Shown piece after piece: positions 33,165 to 42,094 of a stretch of 64,000 nt of DNA. Origin of the DNA: Candidatus Woesearchaeota archaeon (lineage in GTDB: Archaea; Nanobdellota; Nanobdellia; Woesearchaeales; DSVV01); assembly GCA_016192995.1 (NCBI GenBank), contig JACPTB010000007.1, positions 1 through 64,000 of the forward strand. The letters run 5' to 3'. Both the position numbers and the translations under genes were made by a program. The stretch's first letter is position 1, and every line of letters begins with the position of its first letter. Below the pieces are notes generated by a model, which saw nothing but the letters and a program-made list of their open reading frames with translations, made no database searches and was not told the origin of the DNA.

Positions 33165-33817
33165 TTCTTTTTAATAATAAAAAACAAACTCTTTCGTAAA
33201 TATTGCTGACCATGCATCATACCTAACTTGTTTTTTTGCCGAACTTCCACAACAGTAAACGCATTAAACTCACGCTTAATATCTGTTTCAGTGAATAACA
33301 CAGAAGAAATACCTGTTTTAGGATCAACAATAATATTCTGTTGGTTTGGCTTTTGTTTAAGTAATTCGCCATAATAACCATCATCAGGGGTGGCTAATGA
33401 TAGTAGATAATATCCTGTTGGTTTTAAAACCCTAGATAAATTATCCCTATACCGCAGCCTGGCAAGGGAATCAGTAATATGTTTATAACAGAATACATCA
33501 ATTACTGCATCAAAATGATTGCTTGGAAACTGCCATTTATCAGCAACATCTTGACAGTATGTTTCAAAATTATACTGTTTTTTGATAAAGTCAATATTGC
33601 TTTGAAGAAAATCCATACACGCAACGGTAAAACCATGCTTAGCTAAATGCACAGAATTTCTTCCTTTGCCAGAGCCGAGATCAAGAGCCTTGCCTGCAAC
33701 CTTTTGTTTTTTAAGAAATTCAGTAAAATACACTACTTCACGAGAAGGTTCTGTTTTATACGAAGAAGGTATTCCCTTCATTTTATACTCTTTTTCCCAC
33801 GCAACTTTTTGATCCAT
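33161..33817 (-). CDS. Class I SAM-dependent methyltransferase
   Basis: A 218-aa methyltransferase with motif I ALDLGSGKGRNSVHLAKHGF, VACMDFLQSNIDF at beta-2 and FDAVIDVFCYKHI at beta-4. The style is that of small-molecule (TehB/UbiE-like) enzymes. It is convergent with thiL, overlapping 4 nt. Substrate unknown. Confidence 0.82.
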   Translation of the reverse strand: MDQKVAWEKEYKMKGIPSSYKTEPSREVVYFTEFLKKQKVAGKALDLGSGKGRNSVHLAKHGFTVACMDFLQSNIDFIKKQYNFETYCQDVADKWQFPSNHFDAVIDVFCYKHITDSLARLRYRDNLSRVLKPTGYYLLSLATPDDGYYGELLKQKPNQQNIIVDPKTGISSVLFTETDIKREFNAFTVVEVRQKNKLGMMHGQQYLRKSLFFIIKKN

Positions 33818-33871
33818 AACTACGTTTCTATAATAGAAATATTTAAATATTTAGATACTAAGCAGGATAGT

Positions 33872-34135
33872 ATGCGAGCAACATACGTTGTTATAGGAGA
33901 AGGGAAAACTAAAGAAACAGCAATGGCTGATTTCTATAAAAAAGCTGCAATCAGAGCAGGTAAGCCTACATTAAAATCTGATCAGATTCATATTGTTGAA
34001 GGAAGATACAGGGATGATGGAACTTATAAAGCAAGTTTCTATATAGGAACAAATGGAACACCTCAACCAACAGCAGCTCCAGGCGCAGATTACACCAGAT
34101 TAGAAAAACAAGCAATGGATAATCCATTCAGATGA
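33872..34135 (+). CDS. Hypothetical protein, 87 aa
   Basis: An unrecognised small protein starting at ATG 33872, which lies about 25 nt after an ATTTAAATATTT TATA-like element. It begins with a strand-turn-helix pattern (RATYVVIGEGKTKETAMADFYKKAAIRAG) and has a second strand pair (IHIVEGRYRDDGTYKASFYI). This is reminiscent of dodecin-sized alpha/beta domains, without a secure match. The upstream extension of the frame to 33647 is a shadow of the opposite methyltransferase. Confidence 0.6.
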   Translation: MRATYVVIGEGKTKETAMADFYKKAAIRAGKPTLKSDQIHIVEGRYRDDGTYKASFYIGTNGTPQPTAAPGADYTRLEKQAMDNPFR

Positions 34136-34171
34136 ATAATACTTTTAAAACAAACAATATTCCCTTCTTGG

Positions 34172-35542
34172 ATGATATTACTAACACCTGACTCAATACC
34201 ATTTCTTGATGATATAATTGATAGATTAACAAAAGATTATACTAAAAGATATCCTCTTGACGTTGAAACATGGGGAGAATTAGATCCTCCCACAATATTA
34301 AGAGAAGCGCAAAAAGGCTTTGAAAAATGGAACCATGGTGTGTGGGGCGCTGTAGAACTAGATGTAGGATATCGTCTTCCCCATGAAACAAAACAAGGAG
34401 ATGGTTATCAAGCTAATTGTGGTGAAAAAGCAGGGATATTATATGGATTAGCAAAACGTTTAGATGTTGATAATCTGCAATTTTATCTAAGAAGAACCTC
34501 ACCAGATAGACCTGAAATAACGCATGCATTTATTACTTTTGAAGCTGAAGGAACAACATGGATAGCAGATCCTGTAGAGGATGTAACTGATGATTTTGAA
34601 ATCAAAAAAGATGCTATCATCATGGATGGAGAAAGATACGCTCATTATGGTCTTACAAGATTATCTGAAGAAAAACTTAACAGATTTATCAGAAGACTTC
34701 GTAAACCAGGGTCAATAATAGAACTTTTTGAAGGCAAGCAATTATTAGTTGATGCAAAAGATGAAAACGAAGAAGATATCTATGCAGTTCTTTATACAGA
34801 AGGACACCAACAACTTAAAGGTTATCATGGTCCTGTATTAGATGTAACAATAGTATATGATGAACCGTTTCATACTAATTCTGTTATTCAATTACTTTAT
34901 CCTGTCTTCTCAAGCCATGAACAACCAGCAGTAATCAATTTATTTGATAGCAATAAGAGTGACTGGTTTAATTTTAATGGAATACATGTTGGAGCAATAG
35001 TTCATCCAGAATCTCATGATGAAATAAGGGTGTTTAGGAGCATAGAAGATAGTTTTGATGATAAAGCTGTTCAAGGAATATTAGCGTATAATGAATATAT
35101 GAGGTTATTCCAACAAAAACAAGCGAGATTGAAGAGAGAAAAAGATCCTGAAGAGATATATGTTGCTCGTAGTGGTAGGCGAGAAATTGTAGTAAGATTG
35201 CAAAAAAGAAGAGAAGAATTATCAAGAAGAGGGGATTCTAGAAAAAGAGTTCCAAAATTAGCAGAAGAAGAACAAAAATGGCTGTCCTACATGCAAAAAC
35301 ACACAAGACAATATGTGGATAGATACTTAGATTTTTGTGTAGCGAGCTATTGGCGATATCAACGAAAACCACGTGATGCATTACTTCAACCATTAAAAAC
35401 AACACCATGGTGGGATACAAGAATTATGGAAGAATACGCTGAACAAAAACATCTGCGAAGATTAGCACAAACTATCGAACGCCATGGAGATAAGATACGA
35501 ATGGTATTAGATAAAATAAGATCTGCGTATTTGAGAAGATAA
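34172..35542 (+). CDS. Transglutaminase-like protein (predicted Cys-His-Asp triad)
   Basis: A 456-aa cytosolic protein. Residues about 75-140 match the transglutaminase/papain-like core: NCGEKAGILYGLAKRL (Cys83), THAFITF (His118) and WIADP (Asp133), in the right order and spacing. The middle part (200-310) is of mixed structure and the C-terminal third is strongly basic and helical. The function is unknown; the triad suggests an amidase, peptidase or cross-linking enzyme. No signal peptide is seen. Confidence 0.6.
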   Translation: MILLTPDSIPFLDDIIDRLTKDYTKRYPLDVETWGELDPPTILREAQKGFEKWNHGVWGAVELDVGYRLPHETKQGDGYQANCGEKAGILYGLAKRLDVDNLQFYLRRTSPDRPEITHAFITFEAEGTTWIADPVEDVTDDFEIKKDAIIMDGERYAHYGLTRLSEEKLNRFIRRLRKPGSIIELFEGKQLLVDAKDENEEDIYAVLYTEGHQQLKGYHGPVLDVTIVYDEPFHTNSVIQLLYPVFSSHEQPAVINLFDSNKSDWFNFNGIHVGAIVHPESHDEIRVFRSIEDSFDDKAVQGILAYNEYMRLFQQKQARLKREKDPEEIYVARSGRREIVVRLQKRREELSRRGDSRKRVPKLAEEEQKWLSYMQKHTRQYVDRYLDFCVASYWRYQRKPRDALLQPLKTTPWWDTRIMEEYAEQKHLRRLAQTIERHGDKIRMVLDKIRSAYLRR

Positions 35543-35684
35543 ACGGAGAAAATCCCTAATCAAAATCATAAAAAATACTCTTGATTTGAAACATGGAGTT
35601 TACGTAATAATATTTACAAACTAGCCTCTGATAAAATGTTTTAGAAGTTATAATGTTCAAATCCAATGTATTCTAGAAAAAAAG

Positions 35685-35954
35685 TGCAGGCCGCAAGGAA
35701 TGGACAGAGCAATCCAAGACAAGTTTGTCTTGAACTTTTCTCGACCCTGCTACCTTGCAAGCACCATTACTCCTGCTTAATGCTGCTTCCGTCAGGACCT
35801 GACATGGTTCACAAGAATAACAATCCTCCAAGACAAGATGTCATAGTACAGCTCAAGGCTTATCTTGAATAAACTTGCCGCTTCCTTGCTTCAGTTGACC
35901 CTAAAGCTCGTTTGGCCTAACAGGTGAGAGCTAACCACCCAACCTAGCCTGCAA
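35685..35954 (-). ncRNA. ffs: SRP RNA (7S RNA)
   Basis: The reverse complement carries the conserved S-domain sequence GUGAACC...GUCAGG...CUGACGGAAGCAGC (around 35790-35815) and the archaeal 5' domain GGCUAGG...GGGUGG...CACCUGU (around 35905-35947). The 5' end (TGCAGGC, 35947-35953) pairs with the 3' end (GCCTGCA, 35685-35691) as helix 1. The RNA is followed by a U7 run. A TATA box (TTTATAAA, about 35974-35983) lies about 25 bp upstream. The length of about 270 nt is slightly short for archaea. It forms the signal recognition particle with SRP19 and SRP54. Confidence 0.93.
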
Positions 35955-35995
35955 CTACTAAAAAAGGAAGGTATTTTATAAATATTGTGCGCTAG

Positions 35996-36155
35996 GCTCT
36001 GTCCCGAATCTCGGCATAGCCTCGGTTTTGGTGCCGTGATTATCCCACTTGTGTATAAGAAGGAAAAAATTCCTATTGGAATTTCCTTTTTTCTCACTTA
36101 TTAGTTGGAAAGATAATCACCAGCATGGCACCAAAAACTTCATTCGGGACAGAGC
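35996..36155. repeat. Palindromic element upstream of the SRP RNA promoter
   Basis: A 160-bp nested palindrome with perfect 14-bp ends (GCTCTGTCCCGAAT at 35996-36009, inverted at 36142-36155). Inner arms are TTTTGGTGCC...GTGATTATC and GATAATCAC...GGCACCAAAA, and the central hairpin is GGAAAAAATTCC...GGAATTTCC. It shares CTCGGCATAGCCTCGGTTTT with the copy at 56.9 kb (inverted there) but not the core of the 29.8- and 62.2-kb copies, so the family is mosaic. The remaining intergenic stretch 35543-35684 shows no supported feature. Confidence 0.65.
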
Positions 36156-36201
36156 TTGTAAGCTAGAAAGATTTAAAAAGATAGTTTCCTGAAAATAATC
36201 T

Positions 36202-37392
36202 ATGAGAAGATTTATCGCCAATGCCTTGCCCTTCCTTATTCTAGCAATATTATTGCTCTCGCTTATTTCAATAACAGAAGATAATCAATTAGCAGGCAAT
36301 GTGATTAAAAAGATAGAAAAAGAGCCAGCAATAGACCCAACCATAGTACAGCCCTATCTTGATCTTCTCAACATGCCGCACATAAAACAACAGGTAAAAC
36401 TTACACCTTATGAAACAAATATATTTTTGGAAGAAGTAATGGACTTAGAATCAGGCACTACAAGAACTTGGGACAAATTCAAAGGAAAAACAACATTAAG
36501 CTACAATAATGTGAGAGAAATATGGATAAGCAGAATAGCTTTAATATTCTACCATGAGATACATAACACCTTTAACTGGAAAATAATAACTTACCGTGAT
36601 GAAGATCTTAAAGCATTGCTTGGATTCTGTGCATTCGAACAATTAGAATATAGCTGCAGCCAAGGATTTAAAAAAAATCAAAATGGCTACGGATTTCAAT
36701 TTGTGAACAATGATAATCCCCTTGAACCAGAGGAATTAGTTAAGGAAATATTCAAAACTTATAATCAACCTATTGACGAGATACAAACACCTGAACAAGC
36801 TCTCGAAGTAATTACACAATGGATGAAAGATAACCATTGGCAGCATGCTCCTCAAGGAACATTAACAACTGCTTTAAACTATAATCATATCGGCAAAACA
36901 AAAAAAACAACAAGCCATTCAAATAGAGAATTCCTGCAGGCGACATTCCGAGCATTAAATATACCAACTGAAAATTTGTTTATCACTGATAAACAAGGTG
37001 CTGTACATGGAGGGATTATCTTTCCAAGCATAAATAAAGGATTATTTAGCACTGATGATATTATGGCTTTTCCCAATGTGTTTCTTCCACTAAAAAGTAC
37101 TTTAATTGAAAAACAGATATTAAGAACAATAGAAGAAGGAAGTATAGAGCAACAGTGCAGCAGCTATGGTAGCATAAGAAAAAAACTATACCTTGAATTT
37201 TTACAGAAGGCAATTGCAGATCAAGAACTCCAGGAAAAATATCTCTGTACCTTTTATCCTCACAAAGAAAAAGGGGATTTCTTTTTTGAAAAGATAAATA
37301 AATTTTATAGTGAATGCTCAGGAAGCACCAGAAATCTGTTTGAAGATGAAGAAATTGGATTTTGGCAGGAGCAAATAGACTGTTACTTTTAG
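36202..37392 (+). CDS. Membrane-anchored or exported protein with transglutaminase-like core lacking Cys
   Basis: A 396-aa protein with an N-terminal membrane segment (residues 6-24). Residues about 200-290 resemble a transglutaminase-like fold: helix after SHSNREFLQATFRALNIP, then VHGGIIFP (His269) and STDD (Asp285/286). The expected nucleophile Cys is replaced by Ser (238/240). Several cysteines elsewhere (143, 152, and others near the end) could form disulfides outside the cell. Its last three codons and stop lie within a 70-bp perfect palindrome. Function unknown. Confidence 0.6.
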   Translation: MRRFIANALPFLILAILLLSLISITEDNQLAGNVIKKIEKEPAIDPTIVQPYLDLLNMPHIKQQVKLTPYETNIFLEEVMDLESGTTRTWDKFKGKTTLSYNNVREIWISRIALIFYHEIHNTFNWKIITYRDEDLKALLGFCAFEQLEYSCSQGFKKNQNGYGFQFVNNDNPLEPEELVKEIFKTYNQPIDEIQTPEQALEVITQWMKDNHWQHAPQGTLTTALNYNHIGKTKKTTSHSNREFLQATFRALNIPTENLFITDKQGAVHGGIIFPSINKGLFSTDDIMAFPNVFLPLKSTLIEKQILRTIEEGSIEQQCSSYGSIRKKLYLEFLQKAIADQELQEKYLCTFYPHKEKGDFFFEKINKFYSECSGSTRNLFEDEEIGFWQEQIDCYF

Positions 37393-37450
37393 TTACTTAA
37401 TGGTTGTAGAAAATGCATTTTCTACAACCATTAAGTAACTAAAAGTAACA
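37381..37450. repeat. Perfect 70-bp palindrome
   Basis: Positions 37381-37415 are the exact reverse complement of 37416-37450 with no spacer, centred on AAAATGCATTTT. The left arm includes the last codons and TAG stop of the preceding gene. It could form a strong terminator hairpin or a cruciform, or could reflect a fold-back artefact in assembly. Confidence 0.9.
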
Positions 37451-37501
37451 ATACATAACGAAATTTTTATTAACGGTTCAAGCATCCCATCCTTGAACCG
37501 T

Positions 37502-38311
37502 ATGGAAAAAATAGTATTTCTTGGCACAGGTGGAGACGCCATTGCAGTAGCTAAACAGCTCCTTGGAAGTGGGGGTGTTATCATTCAAGTAGATGATACC
37601 CAGCTTCATCTTGATCCAGGTCCTGGAGCATTAGTCAAAGCAAGTGAATACAACATTAATGCAAGAAACACTACTGCTGTTTTGGTAAGTCATGCTCATT
37701 TAAATCACGCTCATGATACGAATGCAATAATAAGCGCTATGAGCTTAGCTGGTATGGACATTCATGGAGTTGTTGTTGCTAATAAAACTGTTATTGATGG
37801 AGATGAAAAACACAGCAAGGTCATTTCTGATTTTCATAAGAGCTGCGTTGAAAAAATTATTCCCCTTGAAGCTGGACAGAAAATTGGCATAAATAATATA
37901 GAGATAAGGGGAACCAATACAAAGCATAATGAAACGTATGCATTAGGATTCAGAATCACAACACAAACATTTGATCTTGGTTATACTGGCGATACTGGTT
38001 ACACAACAAAGCTTGGAGAAGATTTCAGAGGTGTTGATATTCTTATTCTTAATGTGCAATACCCAGGAGATCAGAAAAGAGATTTTCAATTATGTTCTGC
38101 TGAAGCCATGAAGATCATCAACGAAGTCAATCCGCGCTTGGCTATTATTACTCATTTTGGCATAAAAATGATACAATCAGATCCTATCAATGAAGCTCGT
38201 AACATTCAGAGAACTACTGGCGTTCAAACTATTGCAGCTAAAGATGGTATGGTGATTAATCCTGTATCTTATATGGTCAATCTTCGTCAGAAACCAGTAA
38301 AAATGTTTTAG
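37502..38311 (+). CDS. Metallo-beta-lactamase fold hydrolase
   Basis: A 269-aa hydrolase with the metal-binding motif SHAHLNHAHD (His64, 66, 69, 71, Asp72), a later His in TKHNETYALGF, the Asp in YTGDTGY and a terminal His in IITHFG. The style resembles the UlaG/RNase-Z-like branch acting on phosphodiesters or lactones. The ATG at 37502 is preferred over an upstream TTG. Substrate unknown. Confidence 0.83.
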   Translation: MEKIVFLGTGGDAIAVAKQLLGSGGVIIQVDDTQLHLDPGPGALVKASEYNINARNTTAVLVSHAHLNHAHDTNAIISAMSLAGMDIHGVVVANKTVIDGDEKHSKVISDFHKSCVEKIIPLEAGQKIGINNIEIRGTNTKHNETYALGFRITTQTFDLGYTGDTGYTTKLGEDFRGVDILILNVQYPGDQKRDFQLCSAEAMKIINEVNPRLAIITHFGIKMIQSDPINEARNIQRTTGVQTIAAKDGMVINPVSYMVNLRQKPVKMF

Positions 38312-38318
38312 AATTGAT

Positions 38319-39269
38319 TTATACTAATCCAAACAACCAAGTAACTGAATACCCTAAAAAGCATCCTAACGAAAGAAAAGGCATTGCTGGATAATATTTA
38401 TTCTTTTCTGCAAATACATACAATAAAAGCAATGCAAGGGAAGTAAAAATAGTTATAATCAAAGGAACAATAACCTGATTAGTTGCAGCATAGATAGTAG
38501 CGCTAAATAATAGAGGAAACGCAATATCTCCTCCTCCAAGAATTGCGGTCCTGATCTTTTTTTCTCCAATAACTGGTTTAGATGTAGGGTTTGATATTAC
38601 TTTTTTGTTCGCAAACAAAGAAGTATCACGATAAGGTATTAACAATCCTGCAAATAACATAGTTTGTTTTTGAAAAGTTGCCATAGTTATCATATGTTTG
38701 CTTTTCCAAACTGCGTACATGTCGTAGAGTGATATTACTATCAGAAGAATAACAACAGAAAACACATTCAATATAGGAACAAGAATAGTAGCTAATCCTC
38801 CGTAAACAAATAATTCAGTGAAATTATGGATATATAAATTTGGTTTATAAACTTTGAAATAGGCTAAACTAAGAGCAAGAATCATAGTCACGCCAAAAGC
38901 ATACATCCCAAAACCAAATTTTGAAAGGAACTTATTAATAAAAGGAGAAAATGCCATAAGCAGTGTTAACACAACACTGAGGAAAAACCACAATTTCCAA
39001 ATCATTGTCTGGTGGAACTTAATCACCAGCAAAACAAGAATCGTTCCTAACAAAACAGCGCCAAGAATATAAAGAAACGAATAAGATTTTTGTTCTATCG
39101 GTGGCGGTGTAACACCTGTTTGAAGATAGGTTGCTTCCTGGATAACAGGCTCACCTTGTTGAGCTGAAGCAGAAAGATTAATATACTGACTAACTATAGC
39201 TAATCCTAATAGTTGGGCAAAGAAAAAAATAAACACTAGTATCAGTGTAACAGAAAAACTATGCTTCAT
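38319..39269 (-). CDS. Presenilin-like intramembrane aspartyl protease
   Basis: A multi-pass membrane protein of 316 aa. It carries the catalytic pair of presenilin/signal peptide peptidase-type proteases: YD at 182-183 (SLYDMYAVWKS) and GGGD at 245-248 (AILGGGDIAFP). The PAL-like motif PAMPF (294-298) follows. About eight hydrophobic segments surround them. Archaeal presenilin homologues cleave membrane peptides. The start ATG abuts the MinD-like gene stop, indicating cotranscription. Confidence 0.83.
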   Translation of the reverse strand: MKHSFSVTLILVFIFFFAQLLGLAIVSQYINLSASAQQGEPVIQEATYLQTGVTPPPIEQKSYSFLYILGAVLLGTILVLLVIKFHQTMIWKLWFFLSVVLTLLMAFSPFINKFLSKFGFGMYAFGVTMILALSLAYFKVYKPNLYIHNFTELFVYGGLATILVPILNVFSVVILLIVISLYDMYAVWKSKHMITMATFQKQTMLFAGLLIPYRDTSLFANKKVISNPTSKPVIGEKKIRTAILGGGDIAFPLLFSATIYAATNQVIVPLIITIFTSLALLLLYVFAEKNKYYPAMPFLSLGCFLGYSVTWLFGLV

Positions 39270-39270
39270 G

Positions 39271-40068
39271 TTATAAACCTTTAATCTGAGCAATCCTGTT
39301 AATTTCCTGTGGAGCTGGTTTGCTGAACATATTTTTCAGTTTAGAAAAAATTCGTGGATCTTGGTATTCTTGATTAATCAAAGCACCTGCTAACTTTTTA
39401 TATTCAATAGAAAAATCATTTCGTGGCTTATAGACTGCTGCAGTCGTTGTTTTGGAAAGAGCTTCAAGTACTGCATCATCATCAGGTAGAACAGCTAATA
39501 CCGGAATGCCTGCTGCTTGTTCAAGTTGTTCTAAGCTCACTTCAAAAGCTTTATGTTTAACTTTATTAAGAATAATCCCTTTCAGAGGAACCTTTTTCTT
39601 TTGCGCAGCTTTGACCGCATTGACGGTGCATTTCAAAGTGGGCAGATCAGGGCTTGAAACAACATATAATTCATCTGACGCAACCATAGTTGCTACTATT
39701 TCATCAGTCAAGCTTGGAGAAGAATCAAGGAGAATGACATCATACTTGTCTTTAAGGTGGCTTATTTTTTTCTTTAAGTCAAAAACATTGACTGAGCTTG
39801 CTTTCATAGCTGAAGGAAGAACATCAAAACCTTCATGGTGAGTAACAATAGCTTCAGATGCAGGAATTTTATCAGTAAGAACATCATGAATGCTAAAATG
39901 AACATCTTCAATCCCTAGGTGATACGCAATATTTGGAGCGCTGAAATTTGCATCTATCACCAGCACTTTTTGCTGAAAATCATGAGCAAGCACTGCAGCA
40001 AGATTAGCAACCGTCGTTGTCTTCCCAACGCCTCCTTTGATAGAAATGATTCCTACAATTTTGCCCAT
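39271..40068 (-). CDS. MinD/ParA-family ATPase
   Basis: A 265-aa P-loop ATPase with the deviant Walker A motif KGGVGKTT, the A' motif VLVIDANFSAPN and Walker B-like VILLDSSPSL. It lacks a recognisable partner gene for division or plasmid partitioning nearby. The C-terminal extension (about 25 residues) is basic and could bind membrane. It forms a two-gene unit with the presenilin-like protease. An ATG three codons upstream is an alternative start. Confidence 0.85.
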   Translation of the reverse strand: MGKIVGIISIKGGVGKTTTVANLAAVLAHDFQQKVLVIDANFSAPNIAYHLGIEDVHFSIHDVLTDKIPASEAIVTHHEGFDVLPSAMKASSVNVFDLKKKISHLKDKYDVILLDSSPSLTDEIVATMVASDELYVVSSPDLPTLKCTVNAVKAAQKKKVPLKGIILNKVKHKAFEVSLEQLEQAAGIPVLAVLPDDDAVLEALSKTTTAAVYKPRNDFSIEYKKLAGALINQEYQDPRIFSKLKNMFSKPAPQEINRIAQIKGL

Positions 40069-40152
40069 ACAACTCATTTAAAATTAGAGGTATATAAATA
40101 TTTTCTATTTCAATCAATATATTTTAAAATAACAACTGTTAAACAAGTTGTT

Positions 40153-40857
40153 ATGGCAGGAACATGCATTATCAAATTAGATAAAGTCTGGAAAAGCTAT
40201 GCTATGGGTGATATAGAGGTTCATGCACTGCAGGGATTAAATTTTGAAGTTAAAAAAGGCGAATTTGTAGCTCTTATGGGTCCTTCAGGAAGCGGAAAGT
40301 CAACTGCAGTAAATATGATTGGGTGCTTAGATATTCCATCAAAGGGGGATATTTACTTGAACAGTGTTAACATTGCTGATCTTGAAGAATCAGAACTTGC
40401 CCAAATTCGAGGAAGAAAAATAGGATTTATTTTCCAGCAGTTTAATTTAATTCCTACATTAACTGCTGAAGAAAACGTCATGCTTCCTATGCTTTTCCAA
40501 GGCAAAGAGGAAGAAACTCGGCAAAAGACAGCTCGTTCTTTATTAGCAACCGTTGGTTTGCATGAACGGTTGCATCATAAGCCTAATCAGTTAAGTGGCG
40601 GGCAGCAGCAGCGCGTAGCAATTGCGCGGGCATTAGCCAATGATCCGGAACTAATTCTTGCAGATGAACCAACAGGCAATCTTGATTCAAAAACAGGAAC
40701 TGAAATTATAGCGTTATTGCAAAAACTTCATAAACAAGGTAAAACTATTGTTATTGTAACGCATGATCAGCATGTTGCAAAAGCAGCTCAAAGAATAGCT
40801 TCTTTAAAGGACGGCGCTCTTGAAATCCCCATGAAAAGAAGAGGTGTTGTGTTGTGA
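40153..40857 (+). CDS. ABC transporter ATP-binding protein, MacB/LolD type
   Basis: A 234-aa nucleotide-binding subunit with Walker A GPSGSGKS, the signature [15 protein letters not shown], Walker [13 protein letters not shown] and the H-loop VTHD. The LolD/MacB style is consistent with the two FtsX-like permeases encoded just downstream. The ATG at 40153 gives the family N-terminus; the longer upstream frame is non-coding. The stop overlaps the next gene by 4 nt. Confidence 0.92.
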   Translation: MAGTCIIKLDKVWKSYAMGDIEVHALQGLNFEVKKGEFVALMGPSGSGKSTAVNMIGCLDIPSKGDIYLNSVNIADLEESELAQIRGRKIGFIFQQFNLIPTLTAEENVMLPMLFQGKEEETRQKTARSLLATVGLHERLHHKPNQLSGGQQQRVAIARALANDPELILADEPTGNLDSKTGTEIIALLQKLHKQGKTIVIVTHDQHVAKAAQRIASLKDGALEIPMKRRGVVL

Positions 40858-42092
40858 AAAAAATCTTATTAATCTTAATGTTTGTATTTTCAACTATTTC
40901 TCTTGTTTTAGGTGCAGGAGATACTTATACTCTTACTAATCTTAATGTTGTTTTACAAAATCAAGATCCTAATCCTGCTGAGCCTGGAGATGTCGTTGAA
41001 CTTCGCTGGCTGGTGGAAAATATTGGCGTCAGTAAAGTTCCTGGTTTAGAATTTATGATAGAGCCTGAATATCCCTTTAGCTTGGTTTCAGGAAGTCAAA
41101 CACAATACATTGGAACATTAAATGCCAAAGAACAAGGAAAAGATTTTGCCGTTATTTATTATAAACTTCGCATTGACAAAGGCGCTATTCCTGGTGATTA
41201 TAATGTTAAATTACGTTATCAAACTTCTGGAGCAGATGGTTGGCAAAAGCCTTTAAGCTTCAAAGTCTCTGTTAAAACAGAACGTTCACTTTTAAACATT
41301 AAAAATATCCGCACTGAACCTGAACGTTTAAAGCCAGGCAGCTCTGGCAAACTATACCTTACCTTAGCTAATGAAGGTAAAAGCAATCTGCAAGACTTAT
41401 TTTTGCGTCTTACGTTAGATAATACTCATTTTTCAACAATAGGTTCAACTGATGAACAATTAATTAATAGTTTGGATGCTGGTATGGAGCAGGAAATGAT
41501 GTACACTATTCTTGTTTCAGCTCATGCAGATGCTAAAGAATATAAAATTCCTCTCGTCCTTGATTATAGCGATCAGTCAGGAAAGAAATCAACAAAGCAA
41601 AACACGATCACTATTGTTCTTGATAGCACCCCTGATTATATTCTTACCTTAGAAGATACTTCAGTTTTTACTAAACGGCAAAAAGGCAAGGTTGTTTTCA
41701 GCCTTTCGAACACAGGATCAAGCAATATCAATTTTGCCACTATTAGTCTCGAAGAGACCAATGATTATAAAGTAATCTCAAAATCAAGTGAATATCTTGG
41801 CAATTTAGAAAGTGATGATTTTGAAACAGCGGAATTTACTATTTACACCGATGATGTTAAAAATGAGATTCCCCTTAAAGTTGTTTTCACCTATAAAGAT
41901 AATTATAATCAAGCGTATACGGAGAAATTCACTATTCCCCTTAAAATTTATTCGCCTTATACTGCAAAAAAGCTTGGGTTAGTTGCATCAAAAAGCAGCA
42001 TTGGATTATTTGTTGTAATTTTGATAGTAATTGCCGTTGGAATTTATTATTATCGCAAGCGTTCTGCCCTGCAAACCCGTAGACTAGGATAA
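40854..42092 (+). CDS. Exported membrane-anchored protein with CARDB/COG1361-like domains
   Basis: A 412-aa protein with a signal peptide (residues 1-20), several beta-sandwich repeats each resembling archaeal CARDB-type domains (VELRWLVENIGVSKVPG, KLYLTLANEGKSNLQDL, VVFSLSNTGSSNINF), and a C-terminal transmembrane helix (about 378-400) with a basic end. Such proteins accompany archaeal MacB-like transporters and probably act as the extracellular adaptor or substrate-binding part. Confidence 0.82.
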   Translation: MKKILLILMFVFSTISLVLGAGDTYTLTNLNVVLQNQDPNPAEPGDVVELRWLVENIGVSKVPGLEFMIEPEYPFSLVSGSQTQYIGTLNAKEQGKDFAVIYYKLRIDKGAIPGDYNVKLRYQTSGADGWQKPLSFKVSVKTERSLLNIKNIRTEPERLKPGSSGKLYLTLANEGKSNLQDLFLRLTLDNTHFSTIGSTDEQLINSLDAGMEQEMMYTILVSAHADAKEYKIPLVLDYSDQSGKKSTKQNTITIVLDSTPDYILTLEDTSVFTKRQKGKVVFSLSNTGSSNINFATISLEETNDYKVISKSSEYLGNLESDDFETAEFTIYTDDVKNEIPLKVVFTYKDNYNQAYTEKFTIPLKIYSPYTAKKLGLVASKSSIGLFVVILIVIAVGIYYYRKRSALQTRRLG

Positions 42093-42094
42093 TT

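Noticed and set aside
33647-33871. Upstream extension of the 87-aa gene at 33872
   Set aside because: The extension is antisense to the methyltransferase start and precedes the TATA-like element; the ATG at 33872 is the better start.
35666-36097. Two open frames (35666-35872 plus, 35891-36097 minus)
   Set aside because: They overlap the SRP RNA and the adjacent palindromic element, whose structures explain the sequence better than coding.
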